The notes: generated by a model not told the origin, from the letters alone. Positions 40,079-52,265 are shown, numbered from the stretch's first letter. The stretch: DNA of 64,000 bases from Synanceia verrucosa (GCA_029721515.1 CM056553.1:11177849-11241848); one strand, 5' to 3'. Made by a program: numbers and translations.

Positions 40079-42759
40079 CATGTGTGTATAGGTCACTGAG
40101 TGAACACAACTCAGGACAATAGCAATAATATCAGAACACACCTCTATTGTGTATCTGTCAATCTGTGTCCCCTCTCACTGTCCTGGACATACACTAATCA
40201 ATATCTGTGGCCTAGATGAGAGGCCTAATCTCCCCCCTTAAGTCTTCACCCACCCCACCTTCTGACTCTGTATTGTCTTGCAGCAGTCCCACACTCACTC
40301 GACTGTCCCTAGGCACAGTACGTACATCAGCACATATACACTTGGCCCCATTTTTCTAGGCTTTCCAAGACGGGTCAGAAGTGGGGTCACAACCTATAAG
40401 TTGGCAAATTAAAAGCAACGCTACATGCTCCAGTGTTCCTAGACAAAGTGATGTGTTCTTCGGAAAAGGCACCATCTGCAGCAGACACACTTTTACACAC
40501 TAGAGCGTCTCGTCTCTGAGCTTTCCCCGAACGCACACTAGAGCCAGCCGTTTGTATGTAATTGCCCTTACAGGTTATTCAGGAAGAAGAGGCCCTCTTA
40601 ATCCAGTTTCATTCTTGGTTGTGTGCTCATCTGTGTGTGTGTGTGTGTGTTCCTCGAACAGGTAATTACAAGCGAAAACAAGTAAACCTCAGCAGTTGAA
40701 CAAAAACGTCAAAAAGGATCCTCGTCGGAACAAACTCTCTAAACATACAACAGAATCCTCCCATTTTAGTTGTTCATGTGATTTGTATTTGTTTTGTTCG
40801 GGACAAAAGAGGCGGTAATCCCGTCTCATATTTGACAAGTCTCATATTCACACACACCTGCTGGGACAAAGTAAACAAACCTTCAGAGTCAGACACCTAA
40901 ATGGATGACCCTCACATTAAAACTTAAGTCAGGGTAAACCCTAAAGCAGGTATGTTGACGTGCCCATTGCGGATATGAATGATGAGAAGTCGCCACATCA
41001 GAGAACTTGTGTGTACAGTCTGTACAGAGGTTGAACAATATCATGGCCATGGTGCTTGACGACTTCTATGCAAACTTAATAATTTCACATATAAAAGGCT
41101 GGAATTGGACAGAAGTCCTCCATGCTTTGTAACGCAGGTGTCAGGTGTTTCCAACACGTCTTTCACTAGGTGATCTCCTGCAGATCAAAGCTTAGCAGTA
41201 AAAAAAACCAACAAACCTATCATGAATAATTTGCATCACATCATTTTTCAAACGTCAAATGTCATTCTGCACCCTCGGTAAATTCTTTACATACCCTATA
41301 CAGTAGCAGCACAGGGCGCCTGCGTGTCTATAAGGCCTCAATTCAACCAATTTTCTTTCAACTGACATAAACACCATAAAGTAACTCGCTGCTGGGCGGA
41401 TGCAGTTTCTTGAGCGGCGGTGTGTTTGCCTTTGATGCGTTTCCCACTCAGCATTCCTTGTGGTTGTGTCAGGCATGGCAGTCCAACCACAGCTATCATT
41501 AATGAGCCATTTGCATCACGGAACAAGTCTGTCGGCGCTCACATGCGTTCAGGCAAGGAGCTGAAAATTGGGGATGTACTTAAAAAAGAGGGGAGGTGAA
41601 AATAATGGTCATAATGTGATTTTCTAGTGTCTCCGGTGAGTGCTGTCAGTGAAGGAGTGAATGGAGATGGGATTGAAGGGACGGTGTGGTGGAGAAGGAT
41701 GGCTCTCAGTGGGTCAGCCCAAAAGCCCTGACCCCTGGAGGATTTGATGCCATTTTCCCACGCAGGGAGTCGACCTGAGAGGAGCTCGTTAACAACATCT
41801 GCCCCAGTTCAGGGAGATTAACCCCCACCCAACCAACCCCCACACCTCTACACATGCACACCGCTCAATCCGCTGTCAATCTCAGCACCTCGTACACTCG
41901 AGCCCCTCTGCTAGGGACAGGCCTGTCCTAGCTGGACACTCTGGGCCCCTCCACACTCGGCTCAAAGGGCCTCCCGGAGCTCCCAGCCACAGCAAATCAA
42001 TACAGTCTGCCTGTCACACTGTAGGTGCAGTCCCTAATCACACTCACAGGCTGGACTCATCCACTCATCCGCTACACTCAAAGTATGCCGTAGGTGATGT
42101 CTGATCTGTACATCAGAGGAGGCTCCAGATTTGAGTTTGAGATTGTGTGAAGACTGAGTGTGTGTGCTCAGAAGGTGTGTTCCTCCCTCGAGGTTGCCCA
42201 TCCGGTCGAGCAGGCGAGTTTGTGATGTCACCAACGTCAAGTCTGTCAGCCAGATTTGTGTAATGAGTTTTCCACTCGTGCTGACGCAAAAGAGAGCGAG
42301 ACACTTGAAACACGCTCCTTGTCACCACCTTGTTCACATCGACTCTCACAAGACATGCAAGTGGCAGGGCATGTTATATCATAATATGAGGAGACACATG
42401 CAAAAAAACAGGATCAGCCCAGAGCACTGCCGGAGAGTTGTATGAGGTGCATGCATAGGTGTGCATGGTAGACGCCTACACAGTGGCAGAATCCACTGGG
42501 AATCTGCTGAATCCATGTTCTGCAGGGCTATAATTAGGTTAGTTTTTGGAGAGGGGGTTAAACAAACAGGGGCTGTGAGGTCATAGGCAGATGGAAGTGG
42601 GATATGCCTGCACTTGCTGAGTGGGCACAGAGCTCCACATGACAGGAGAGAGAGGCCCTCTGGGCGATCAGCGGGGGGAGCAGGGATGTGGTGGTGTGTG
42701 GGGGGGGGGGCTCGCTGCCAGAACATTCAAACACCATCAACAGCTGAACCACAGTCAAG

Positions 42760-42783
42760 CCACACACACACACACACACACAC
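42760..42783 (+). repeat. (CA)12 microsatellite
   Basis: An uninterrupted CA array. Confidence 0.95.
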
Positions 42784-43731
42784 CTTTACCCCAAACACAC
42801 AGTTTCACTCCTAAAAAAATCATCAGCCTTTCCTGTGCCAATCCCAGCGAGAACAAGAGCTTCACCAACATGTTTAAACTTCTGAATCAAAGCACAATCC
42901 ACAACATTTTGGCTGAAAGTTATCCCACTACCTGGCATATCTTTCAAAGGAGCTGTCCAGGTGAAAGCCACACTGAGGTTACATAATTTTTTTGAGTTTT
43001 ATAAATGACTAAAAGAAGCATCCGTTGGTCTCGAGTCCACAGCAAACACATCTGACACAGAAGAGCAGGAAGAGAAAAGCTGCTTAATCACAAAAAAATG
43101 AGTTGGAAAGTGTGATTAGGTGACGGGTGCTGCTGGCACGCTAGAGTGACTTAAGACCCTGTCAGTGAATGCAGGGAGGTCTGGATAATCTTTCCCTCCA
43201 CAAAGGTGCGTGGGGCTAATCCAAGCCGCTGTGCTGAGCTGTGGATCAAGTCCTACAGGGAGTGTGGGAAGGCCAGCAGGACTGCCACTGCTTCGGCCCT
43301 CTTGGTGGCCAGAGCTCATTTATCCTGAAGGTGCACTGCGACAGCAGCTACCGCACATTATCTGCATTATTAGCATCAGTTGAGGGCTGTTAAGTTCATG
43401 AATATGATGCAATTTCAGTATAATGTGGAAACAAAAAAATGAGACCACCACACGCAGCTACAGAGTCGTCTTTAAATGCATCATCAGTGTAAATGAGCAC
43501 ACAGAAGTTTGTCTGCACAGAAAAACTTAAAATAGAAAATGTCTTGTTGATGAAATACTTATTGGAGGCATTTATTATAATATTTTAGGCCACTTATTAA
43601 ATGATATATACATTGGCACATCAGCACAACAGTTTCAAAACAAGTTTCAGAGGAATCTCTTGAGATTTACATATATATTTTTTACATTTTGAAAAATGCG
43701 TGAATTTAACACAAACACATTTAACACATTT

Positions 43732-43799
43732 AAACAATTTAATCAAAGCAGCATATCACTACATATTTGTAGTGATATGCTGCTTTGATTAAATTGTTT
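43732..43799. repeat. Perfect inverted repeat: 32-bp stem with 4-nt loop
   Basis: The left arm 43732-43763 is the exact reverse complement of the right arm 43768-43799, with TATT between them. The arms carry the core AAGCAGCATATCACTACA. A transcript of either strand would fold into an uninterrupted 32-bp hairpin. It lies about 640 bp beyond the inferred sox3 poly(A) site. It could be the collapsed remains of a MITE, a cruciform-forming palindrome or a small-RNA hairpin; the sequence does not decide among these. Confidence 0.9.
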
Positions 43800-44419
43800 T
43801 CATGTCATTTATTGCATTGTTTCGTGTTTTTTTTTCTTCAAAAAGTAGAAATATTTTAACTGAATTATTCTGAAAACATGAAAAAAAACATGGGAGAAAA
43901 GTGAAGATGACCTGTGGAGTTAAAAAGTGTACTGACACACTGAAATAAGTGAGTGCGTAAACTTAGTGAAGTAACGCAAAATAATACTTCTTTTCACCAT
44001 TTCAATAAGATTCCATTGATGTCAATTTAAAGTCAGTAAAATATATTTTTTTGATATATAAAACAAAAATTAAACAGCTCCAAATGTATTTATATTTAAA
44101 TTGCTGTTTAAAAACTAATAGAAAACAACTAACATTAATTTTTAAGGTTTTTAAGGGAAAGACCAAATTATTTGTAAAAATGATTTTCTGTTACCAAACT
44201 GAAAATATCACTTTACCTGTATTTTTACTTATAGAATAATTGTTATGAGCAAACATGTTAAAATTATCTAGACTATCAAGATCACTGTGTGAACAACAGC
44301 TTATCATCCAGTGTGTTTGAAGATCTTTCCACCCCTAAAATGATCACTTTTCTCCACTCCAGAGATTTCCAAACAACACAGCAAACCTCATGTTACACAC
44401 AAAAGACAGAGTCACAAAT

Positions 44420-45133
44420 CATGTTTCGTACAAATTTATTCAGCATTTAAGAATAGAGGATGGTCTTAAAATATGTAGAAACGTCAGTTTAAATAAACAT
44501 TTCGTTCAGGATATGAGTAAACATGACACTGTCAAAACCATCACAGAAAATAACATTTTACAAAAACAAAATTTGAACATTTTTTTTCACGTGACAAAAC
44601 ATCGGGTTCACAAGCTAAAAAAAAAAAAGAAAAACAAAAATCTTACTATAAATAAAACTTGCGTTTGCGACCCGCACAGTCTTAACATTTCTTTTTAACC
44701 TCTAGGTCATGAAAGGGGGAGAAAATAATAAAAAGAGACTACAAAATTTGGACACAGTCGAGACAACTGACATTCTACAAATTAAGTGTAAACATTTATG
44801 AACCAACTTTCCATCCAGCTTTTCTGAAACACACCAGCCTCTCTTAATGAGGCCACATGCCTTTTCATAGAGAGAAAATATGGCATTAATTAAAATATAG
44901 AAGTCCAATTCTTCTACATATGTTGATTGCTTATACTTGTGATAAAAAGCCTCTTTGCAATGCAGTTTACTCTGATGGGCTCAACGCTCGGGTCCATTTC
45001 AAATGCATTTAAAACTCAAGAGATATTGAGATTTTTTTTCCTTTTTTTTGAACAAAACTGTTGTTTCTTTAGCAACCAAAAAGTTCAAGTATCCGAAGTA
45101 CATTTTTTTTCAAAGTTTTTAGTCTTTTGATTC
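44420..45133 (-). other. sox3: Inferred sox3 3' untranslated region
   Basis: This AT-rich stretch runs from the sox3 stop codon to the first good poly(A) signal on the minus strand, giving a 3' UTR of roughly 700 nt. It contains T/A homopolymer runs around 44578-44640, 45028-45050 and 45103-45110. No competing AATAAA is visible between the stop and 44440 on the minus strand. The extent is inferred from the signal alone; there is no transcript evidence here. Confidence 0.6.
44435..44440 (-). terminator. sox3: Candidate sox3 polyadenylation signal
   Basis: The plus strand reads TTTATT, which is AATAAA on the sox3 strand, about 695 nt past the stop codon. Cleavage would be expected 10-30 nt further on, near 44410-44425. 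It is the first canonical hexamer I find downstream of the stop. Confidence 0.55.
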
Positions 45134-46036
45134 TCAGATGTGGGTGAGAGGTAGCGTCCCATTGACGCCAGTCCCTGCGCTCTGATAGTGCGGATGGACG
45201 CTGTGTAACCGGCTGCTCTGCAGGGAGGAATGCTCTGCGCTCTCCCCGCCGGGCGGCAGGTACATGCTTATCATATCCCTCAGGTCCCCCAAACACGCCC
45301 GCTGAGAGTGGGACGTGATGGCCGGCGGCGGTGAGCTCGGCTCGGTCTTGCACACGGACGCCATGGAGCTCAGTCCCATGGCGCTGCTGGTCTGCTGCGT
45401 GTACGCCGGAGACATGCTGTACGTGGACGCCGCGTTCATGTAGGTCTGCGCCGAAGACATCATCGGGTACTGGAGACCCGCCATCTCGTACCGGTGCATC
45501 TGCTGGATTTGGGGGCTGTTCATGCTGTGATGCTGAGGGTAGGCCAGCTGGTCCTGCATGAGGGAATACGCGCTGTTCGTCCACCCGTTCATGTGCGCGT
45601 AACCGTCCATGCGCTGCCCCACCGACACGGGGTTGTTGACGGCGCTGGCTCCTGGCGCCAACAGTCCCCCCGGCAAAGAATACTTGTCTTTCTTGAGCAA
45701 GGTCTTGGTCTTCCTGCGGGGACGGTATTTATAATCCGGATGCTCCTTCATGTGCATAGCGCGCAGACGCTTGGCCTCGTCAATGAACGGCCTCTTTTCG
45801 GCGTCAGTCAGAAGTTTCCAGTCGGCACCGAGCCGCTTGCTGATTTCAGAGTTGTGCATTTTGGGGTTTTCTTGAGCCATCTTCCTCCGCTGTCCCCGGG
45901 ACCATACCATGAAGGCGTTCATCGGCCGCTTCACCCGCTCCGGGTCGTTGGCACTGTTGTTCTTTGCGCCCTGAGCCGAGCCCGAGTTGGACTGCGGGAG
46001 CGGGGTCTTGAGCTCGGTTTCCATCATGTTATACAT
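45134..46036 (-). CDS. sox3: SOXB1 transcription factor Sox3, single exon
   Basis: Complete 300-residue frame ending in TGA. It encodes the nuclear HMG-box factor Sox3, which binds the minor groove at ACAAWG-like sites, usually with POU partners, and maintains neural progenitors; in vertebrates it also acts in placodes, hypothalamus-pituitary and gonad. The start is the conserved SOXB1 opening MYNMMETEL. The HMG box spans about residues 34-108 ([18 protein letters not shown], then a basic end [10 protein letters not shown]), followed by the group B segment [15 protein letters not shown]. The C-terminal transactivation region contains a SUMO-type CKTE at residues 230-233, the conserved [12 protein letters not shown] and the ending NGTLPLTHI. 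The linker [13 protein letters not shown] and the C-terminus match teleost Sox3 from memory better than Sox1, Sox2 or Sox19. It lacks the polyalanine tracts of human SOX3 (about 446 residues) and has no intron, as expected for SOXB1. The CDS is much richer in CpG than its AT-rich flanks. I see no damage. Confidence 0.97.
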   Translation of the reverse strand: MYNMMETELKTPLPQSNSGSAQGAKNNSANDPERVKRPMNAFMVWSRGQRRKMAQENPKMHNSEISKRLGADWKLLTDAEKRPFIDEAKRLRAMHMKEHPDYKYRPRRKTKTLLKKDKYSLPGGLLAPGASAVNNPVSVGQRMDGYAHMNGWTNSAYSLMQDQLAYPQHHSMNSPQIQQMHRYEMAGLQYPMMSSAQTYMNAASTYSMSPAYTQQTSSAMGLSSMASVCKTEPSSPPPAITSHSQRACLGDLRDMISMYLPPGGESAEHSSLQSSRLHSVHPHYQSAGTGVNGTLPLTHI

Positions 46037-46250
46037 TCAGGCGGCTTTTTCGTGTTCACTCACAGGCACATAAAAAAAGTTATAAAACAGCGCCAGAAGT
46101 CAAAGAGGTAGAGGTACTGACCAGTCTCATAGGAAGATGGAGAAAAAAAAGTTGTGCCCAAAGAAGCAAATGTGTCTGCAGGTGCTTCTGGTTTCTCTCC
46201 GCTCAGAGCTGCTCTGTCTGTCCCGCACGGATCTGAAACTGAAGTCTGTA
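46037..46250 (-). other. sox3: Inferred sox3 5' untranslated region
   Basis: This is the sequence between the sox3 ATG and the likely transcription start. No upstream coding exon is expected, because SOXB1 genes are intronless. The upstream end is a guess from the positions of the CCAAT boxes and a TATTAA motif. Confidence 0.4.
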
Positions 46251-46273
46251 AACTTGTTCGCCAAGCTCATCTG

Positions 46274-46380
46274 TTAATAGGCCTAGTGGCCGGGCCATGT
46301 GATGCGGATTGACAGCATGACAATGAGGAGCAGGCGACCAATCAGCGCGCAGCTCCCGTATCCACCGCGTAACCAATCGG
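46274..46380 (-). promoter_or_regulatory. sox3: Candidate sox3 core promoter with two CCAAT boxes and TATTAA
   Basis: Two CCAAT pentamers, seen on the plus strand at 46338-46342 and 46373-46377, lie 35 bp apart in the GC-rich sequence upstream of sox3. On the gene strand they are inverted (ATTGG), the usual NF-Y arrangement. A weak TATA-like TATTAA follows at 46279-46274 on the gene strand, placing a start near 46245. Human SOX3 is known to depend on NF-Y sites in its proximal promoter, which fits. The exact start site is inferred. Confidence 0.5.
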
Positions 46381-49074
46381 AGCGCACAGCGCCGTGTTTT
46401 GGTTAGAGGAGGAGGGAGAGGTGAAGTTTTAAAACAGCAACCTGGGCGCAAAGTGTTGTAGATTTATATCCTTTATAATCTGAGAAATTAACAGGAAATG
46501 CAGCAAATTTATTTTGGTTATTGAATGTTTTTAAGGAACAAATTACATTACAAACAGGTTGATTCTCACACACAAAATGTTTTACAGTGTGCACATAATA
46601 GCCTAATATAGGGAGGAAAAAGATGAACCTATAGGCTATGTTTAACGTCCTGAGAGATCAATGTCATTAAATTAATTAGTCTATAGGGGCGAATCCCAAC
46701 AGGCCAAAACCCACCGAAAATGCAAACACTTCAAAAAAGAGGAATACTGGAATAAAATGCGCCCTTGGCAGAAAAAAACCATTTCCATCTGTACCTGTCA
46801 AACACGCTTTTGTTGCTTTAATCACAATTTCAAAATTATATATTGAATAGCAACTTCAAACAAAATCAAACTCGCAGATTTGGGTTCTGTCACACCGCTC
46901 ACTACTGATCCCGTTTGTTTCTCTACACTTAAACCAGGTGGCTTTAAACGTGTTGCATAAGAAGCTTTTCAGATCACCTGCTCTGAAGTTTTTTTACCCA
47001 AGACTTTTATTTTGTTTTCCGAGCAGAATGAATTTCCTTTTACTCGACTGAAATCACTCTATTTCCTTCCAGTGTGCCATAACTGTGGAAGAATATTGAA
47101 ATAATATAATAAAGCTGCTGGCTTTACTAGTGCACATATAATCATATCACACTAATGTTATTAAATCTACCACAACATGTTTAACCTAAAATGAGGTGTT
47201 TTAAATGGCACCTTGATGTTTCCGCAGAGTCGTGGTGGAGCCACAGAGCAAAACTTTAATACATGAACGACCTCTTGTGGAGGGGACAGGCCATCTCTGT
47301 GCTCTGAGGAGGAAACTCTGCATGCAGACACGCATCTCGCTCCAGCTGCTGTTTGCTGACTTGTTTTCTCTCTGCAGTGTTAATAGTTATTACAATTATT
47401 TGCCTTCATTTGCATGTGTCTCCTTACAAACGACCTGAAACCGATCGAAAAAAAGCTCACACCTGCTAATGACTGGAAGCAGATCGCCCATCGAAAACGA
47501 CTATTAGCACCTCTGTATTTAGATGAGCTCTGCAGGATCACCGTGCTGAGCCATGGATGCGCATTTTAGAGCGTTTCACCTCCCGCAGCTTTCAGAGCGA
47601 AATGCATTTTATTGCAGCTGCAGCAGGACGCATGAGCGGCCGGAGCGCACTGGCTTTTATTTTAATTCACCAAATATCAGCGTTTGGTTAAAAAGATCAG
47701 ATCTGAACTTCTATTAATTTATCATTGCGCCTGTAACACCTATCAGTCATTGCCACTCTATTTTCCTCCCAATGATGACTGAAAGTTTTCAAAATAAAAC
47801 AAAAAAATCCGCTTATTTTTTTCCAAAACAAAAAAAAAACAATATAAAATGAATTTTGCTGCCATTTATAGAAATATTTATAAAAGTTATACAAATCAGC
47901 CATGAATTAAATGTGACTTTTCAAATGAAACTACACGCAGAGGCACAAATAAAGATGTGTTCCCTCACAGGGGAGGAAATACAGCCCAATCCGCCATATA
48001 GAAATAAATCAGCTGAAAAGAGACATCACTTCATGAATTTAATTTTCGTGTTCAATGGGGCGTCACAAAGCGACCGAGAGCAATAAAACTAACGTCCAAT
48101 TAGCAGCCATCTATTCTCAGGGAGCAGTTATTTGTTTATCTGGGCAGATCTCAATACTGATCCGCTTGTAATCTTCTTATGGAAATTGACCGGTAGCAGA
48201 GAGAGAGAAGGAGAAAGGGTGGAAAAAAGCACCAGGAGTAACTCGGAGTTGGGTAATGAGGGCCTCTGTGCAGCTAATTTCCTAATTAAGGGACAGAGAC
48301 CACCAGCACAGTGCGCTCAGCCTCAGACTCAACAGCCTGACAGAACCAGAGGGGCTCTGAGGGCGCACGACTGCAGGATCCCTGTTGAATGTTGGGATAT
48401 ATGTGCATGTCCCGATGGGAGGAAATAACCTCCCTGCAGCCGCTCCATCATTTAATAGTTAGAGAAAAATGTCTCAAAGCATCGACTCCCGAAGAAAAAC
48501 CAAGGGTATTTACGTGTTTTCGTTGCAACTAAATATGCGTCGGATTGTTCAAAGGAAATATTTTGTTTCAGTTTCACATTTCACGGCTAAATTCAACAAA
48601 AATAGTTTTGTTTTTTTTTTAATTCTTAAAGAAAAAGTCTTTGGGCCTTGATTTTTTTAAACGCTCCATTTGCGAAGAGATTACAGGGAATTAAAATCTA
48701 TTCAGGTTGACACAAAAACCACATTAATCCCACCTTTGAAAACAGTTGTTGGCCGCGCGTCCGCCACCTTTGCTCGGCTGTCACCGGAGCTTTATGGTCA
48801 GACAGTCTGAATTAACGACGGACAAGTTTAATATTAGAAGACAAGACGCTGCATGTCTCCATTCAGTCTCTGGATTTATAGCCTTGTTATTGTATTTTTT
48901 ATAGTTATAGCCCGCGTTTACAAGTTCTTCCAGTTTTTTTCTTATTCTTGAGGATTGTAAAAAACATTTCTTTTATTTCTATAATCGAAAGTCGCATCAA
49001 TAAACAGCATTATTTTCGGACGTGTCTATTTTAAACCCCACGACCTACAAAATCAATAACTTTTTTTTTTTTTG
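46381..49074. other. sox3 proximal 5' flank, no second gene seen
   Basis: AT-rich unique-looking sequence with a GC-richer part at about 47500-47660 and a long T run at 49063-49073. There are no transposon signatures, which is common in constrained regulatory flanks. Confidence 0.5.
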
Positions 49075-49215
49075 TTTCAGCTCAGTGACTGCGGACAAGG
49101 CCTTTGAGAAAGAGTAATTAACAAAGAATGGGTTTTCAATTACAGCCACAATGGAGACTGTCTCATTAAGATTTGCATGATTTTTGGATCCGGAATGCAA
49201 ATGAAGATGCAATTT
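49075..49215. promoter_or_regulatory. Candidate SOX/POU enhancer upstream of sox3
   Basis: Within 82 bp there are two SOX-type sites (AACAAAG at 49120-49126 and ACAATGG at 49148-49154) and two perfect octamers in opposite orientation (ATTTGCAT at 49171-49178 and ATGCAAAT at 49195-49202). TAATTA-type sites lie close by. SOX-POU combinations are known control elements of SOXB1-regulated neural genes. The element lies about 3.1 kb upstream of the sox3 ATG. Enhancer activity and conservation are inferred. Confidence 0.45.
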
Positions 49216-51779
49216 ACGCACGGTCTGCTGTTCCTATTGTGCGGGCGTGAATGGTCGCGTCCTCCCAGTTCAACACAGGTAAAATAATATTCACGGGTCA
49301 TTTAAAGGCATAAAAGTGATGCTATTATCACCTCTTTATTCCACAAAGCACGGATGGTATTCCTGATGGTTATTTGACTTATTTGGCCCCCAAAATACTT
49401 AACAAAAATAGCTTTAAATGTTTAATGCGTGTTTAATGCAGAGTCATGACTGAAGAAACATTTATGGTCTGTCTGATTTTAGTTATTTGCTTGAAAACGG
49501 GGCATTCACACATTTTTACAGCCATTAATTTATTTCATGATATTTTTTTCCTGGATGCTGCTATGGAAAAGTCAGATATTAACCGTATTAATATTATGAG
49601 CGAGAGCAGCAACAGGTATCATAAAACCTCATTTATATAACTTACTTGGTAGAAAAAAAGGATCTCCAACCTTATGTGAGTTTTTGATTGACTTTGAAAA
49701 ATTATGAAAATAAATGACTTTTTTTATTCAATAATAATGTGGGAATATTTTTGCAGCATCTTGTTTGATTGAAAATGTCTCTTCAGGAACTACAAGAAAC
49801 TTTTTGAGAAATAAAATAACTGATGACCTGAAGACTTTTCTAATTTAATTACGTTCCCTTTTGAATGTTGACAAAAATACTAGATTAAAAATACGTGAGA
49901 ATTTGGTCCAGATGAAGGAAACCTGAGCAGATGTGCTGATGATGTGTTCACTGCCTCTTAACAGGAAAGTCCACTGTATGTGCATCAGGACAGACATTAA
50001 TTGTGTCATCATTCCCCTTCAGTTGCTTCACCACAGAGCATCTGTTCAGGGAGCTCAAGTCATCACAAGAGAGAAGACAAAGGCTGAAGCAGGTTTAGTA
50101 AACTCACCAAACGTTGGGACGATCATCTCTAGCTGTGAGGCCGTGAAAGCGTCCGATAAGCTCAGTGTTACAGGTGGAGGGACTGTCAGTCAAGCCTTAA
50201 AAACAAAGAGGCAGAACACACTCAGAGGAGAGATGCATTGATTTTTAGGAGAGCTTAGAGGTTTGTAAGGAAGGCTAATGGACAACGCTGCATTCCTGCC
50301 TCCACATATGGACTGATTTGTGTTTTCATTGTGGCCATGAGGGGAGCGCAGCCCATCAAGTGATGCCAGCTCCCAGGAATGCAACCGTCTTACTTGTTGA
50401 CCTCGGCTTGTAAAACAACATTTTGCCTCGTGTAGGACACATGAAGAATGTTTCAAACTTTAGCCTCTGTTTTTTTCTCCCCGGCAGGCCAAGCATGTCC
50501 TTCCTCATTATGTTCCTGAGCGAGCGAGGCCAAGGCTGCTGACACAGACCCCGGTGTAATCTCTTTAACCCGCCACTGTCACGAGCAGACAAGGCGTGAC
50601 CACCCAGCTCTCTGCTCCATCTCACTTAGCTGAAGGAATAGTTTTTCACTTCATCACCTCAACGTCTTCATGGTTGTAGCTGCTTATCATTTCGGGATGC
50701 ACGTTTCCAACATATTTCATCAAGTGTTCTCGACACATAAGTGCATGCAAAATTGCTCAGACACACACAGCCAGGAGTTAATCATTGTTACAAGACCACT
50801 TAATATAATCTTGTGCAGCAGGGTGCAGTTAAAAATTCATATACTCACTGACCCTTGGAGTTCCCATAATTGACACAAGCGTATTTTTTTGCTGTGTTAT
50901 TGACTAATGAAGCTAAAAGCAAATGAAATTCTATCACAGGAGAGGACACCGCTGGAAGCATTTTTAAATGAATATACAATGATTATTAGCCCCTTGAAGC
51001 CATCCTTCAGACAAAGAGTCTTTATTTAGCAGATTAGAAGGAACGCTCGTATTAAAACATTTGGTATATGATCCGTTAAATGAAAAATAAAATACTTAAT
51101 TACTGTGAATTATAAGCTCTGATCCATTGAAAGCTAATTTCTATTCAGTTTAAATAAGCCGGAAAATTTCAATAAATGTGGTTTTGCTTCTGAGTCTGGA
51201 TTAAGCCATCTAGAGCGCAACATGATCACTTCTTATGCTGTTTGCTCAGGAACAAAGTCTGCAGCCTGAACTTCCTCTGGCATGCAGCTCGGCTCACTTG
51301 AACCTCTAATCTGAGCCATCTTCATTTATCCTATGGAGATGTCATATTACAGCTCATTTGCTGATTTGCCACACAGTCGTTTTCACAATAAAATGCTGTA
51401 AATGTGCAACGAAAGAGTTTAAATTAGGCCTCCTGATGCTTTTTTTTTAAAGTTATGATAGTGTGTCAGCAAGCAGATGCCTGCTGCCTGTGAATGGCAT
51501 TATCAAGCATCTATATGATGATCGTTTTAAATAGTGTTATTGCCTGACTGGCTAATTACGCCGCTCATTATTTCCCATGTATCTTTTGAATCATTGCCAT
51601 GTTCAGTTTTTTTACAAAAACAATGGAAACTTTCTCAGTTTTTTGTTTGGGAGAAAGAGCTGAATCGCCACTTTTTGCTTTGCGCCATGCCCAAGCAAGC
51701 AGCCCTCTTTTGTTTTAGCCATAATTGAGATCCCACTAATCTAGCCTCTTTTTAAAAAATGAAACAGTCTCTTTGTCGA
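49216..51779. other. sox3 5' flank, no gene seen
   Basis: Unique-looking, AT-rich sequence free of long microsatellites and recognisable transposons. The part at about 50860-51140 has several homeodomain-like cores and may be regulatory. Confidence 0.5.
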
Positions 51780-52265
51780 GCCTTCATTAGCTTAAGATAA
51801 TATTGTGAGGATACTGTGAGGATGCGCAATTAATTTGCGATGTGACTTAAATTAATTAAATACACCCAATTTTGTAACATGATTAATGCCACCAAGTTGT
51901 TATCTGCATTCGCCTCCAAAATGAATATGTAACAGCGATATGGCACAGAGCATTAATTGCAGAAATTGGGGCTTTTAAGGACCCAAAACTAAGTTAGGTA
52001 ATTATAAGAGGTAATTTATTAAACCTTAAATAAAGAAACAAACAAGCATAAATTGATATATAAATCATGAGTGTGTAATCTGGCTGTGATTTGGGAGAAA
52101 ATGACAAATGTTTTATTGCATGCAGAGCACTTGATAAAGCAGATAGTGGTCATAAATTTAGTCCCAGTCAAGGTCTCATTAAAAGGGGGCCTAAATTAAT
52201 TAGGAGTTAGCCAATGACCTCTAAATATATTAATTACCTTGAGCATGACGAGATGAGCGCTGCGA
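51780..52265. promoter_or_regulatory. Homeodomain-site-rich non-coding block, possible CNE
   Basis: This AT-rich block has an unusual density of homeodomain cores: ATTAATTAAA at 51851-51860, ATTAATTG at 51952-51959, TAATTATA near 51999, TAAATTAATTAGG near 52192, and TTAATTACC near 52230. It has no microsatellite or transposon signature. Such blocks near SOXB1 genes are often conserved enhancers. Without a cross-species alignment this remains a compositional inference. Confidence 0.3.

Larger units (their letters stand above)
30149..43731. other. sox3 downstream gene desert, no gene seen
   Basis: About 13.6 kb between the Harbinger-like MITE and the hairpin. It contains the C-rich/G-rich pair at 32.4-32.6 kb, TG/CA arrays at 35.7, 39.7, 39.9, 40.1 and 42.8 kb, and two degraded repeats at 36.5 and 38.8 kb. 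Remaining sequence is unique-looking and may hold sox3 enhancers. No domain-bearing frame was recognised. Confidence 0.55.

Noticed and set aside
45069..45584. Second minus-strand frame of 171 codons over the 3' half of sox3
   Set aside because: An out-of-frame reading of the sox3 C-terminal region; composition follows the sox3 codons shifted by one base.
45494..46111. Long (205-codon) open frame on the plus strand opposite sox3
   Set aside because: It is the antisense shadow of the GC-rich sox3 HMG-box coding sequence; no domain is recognisable and it spans the sox3 start.
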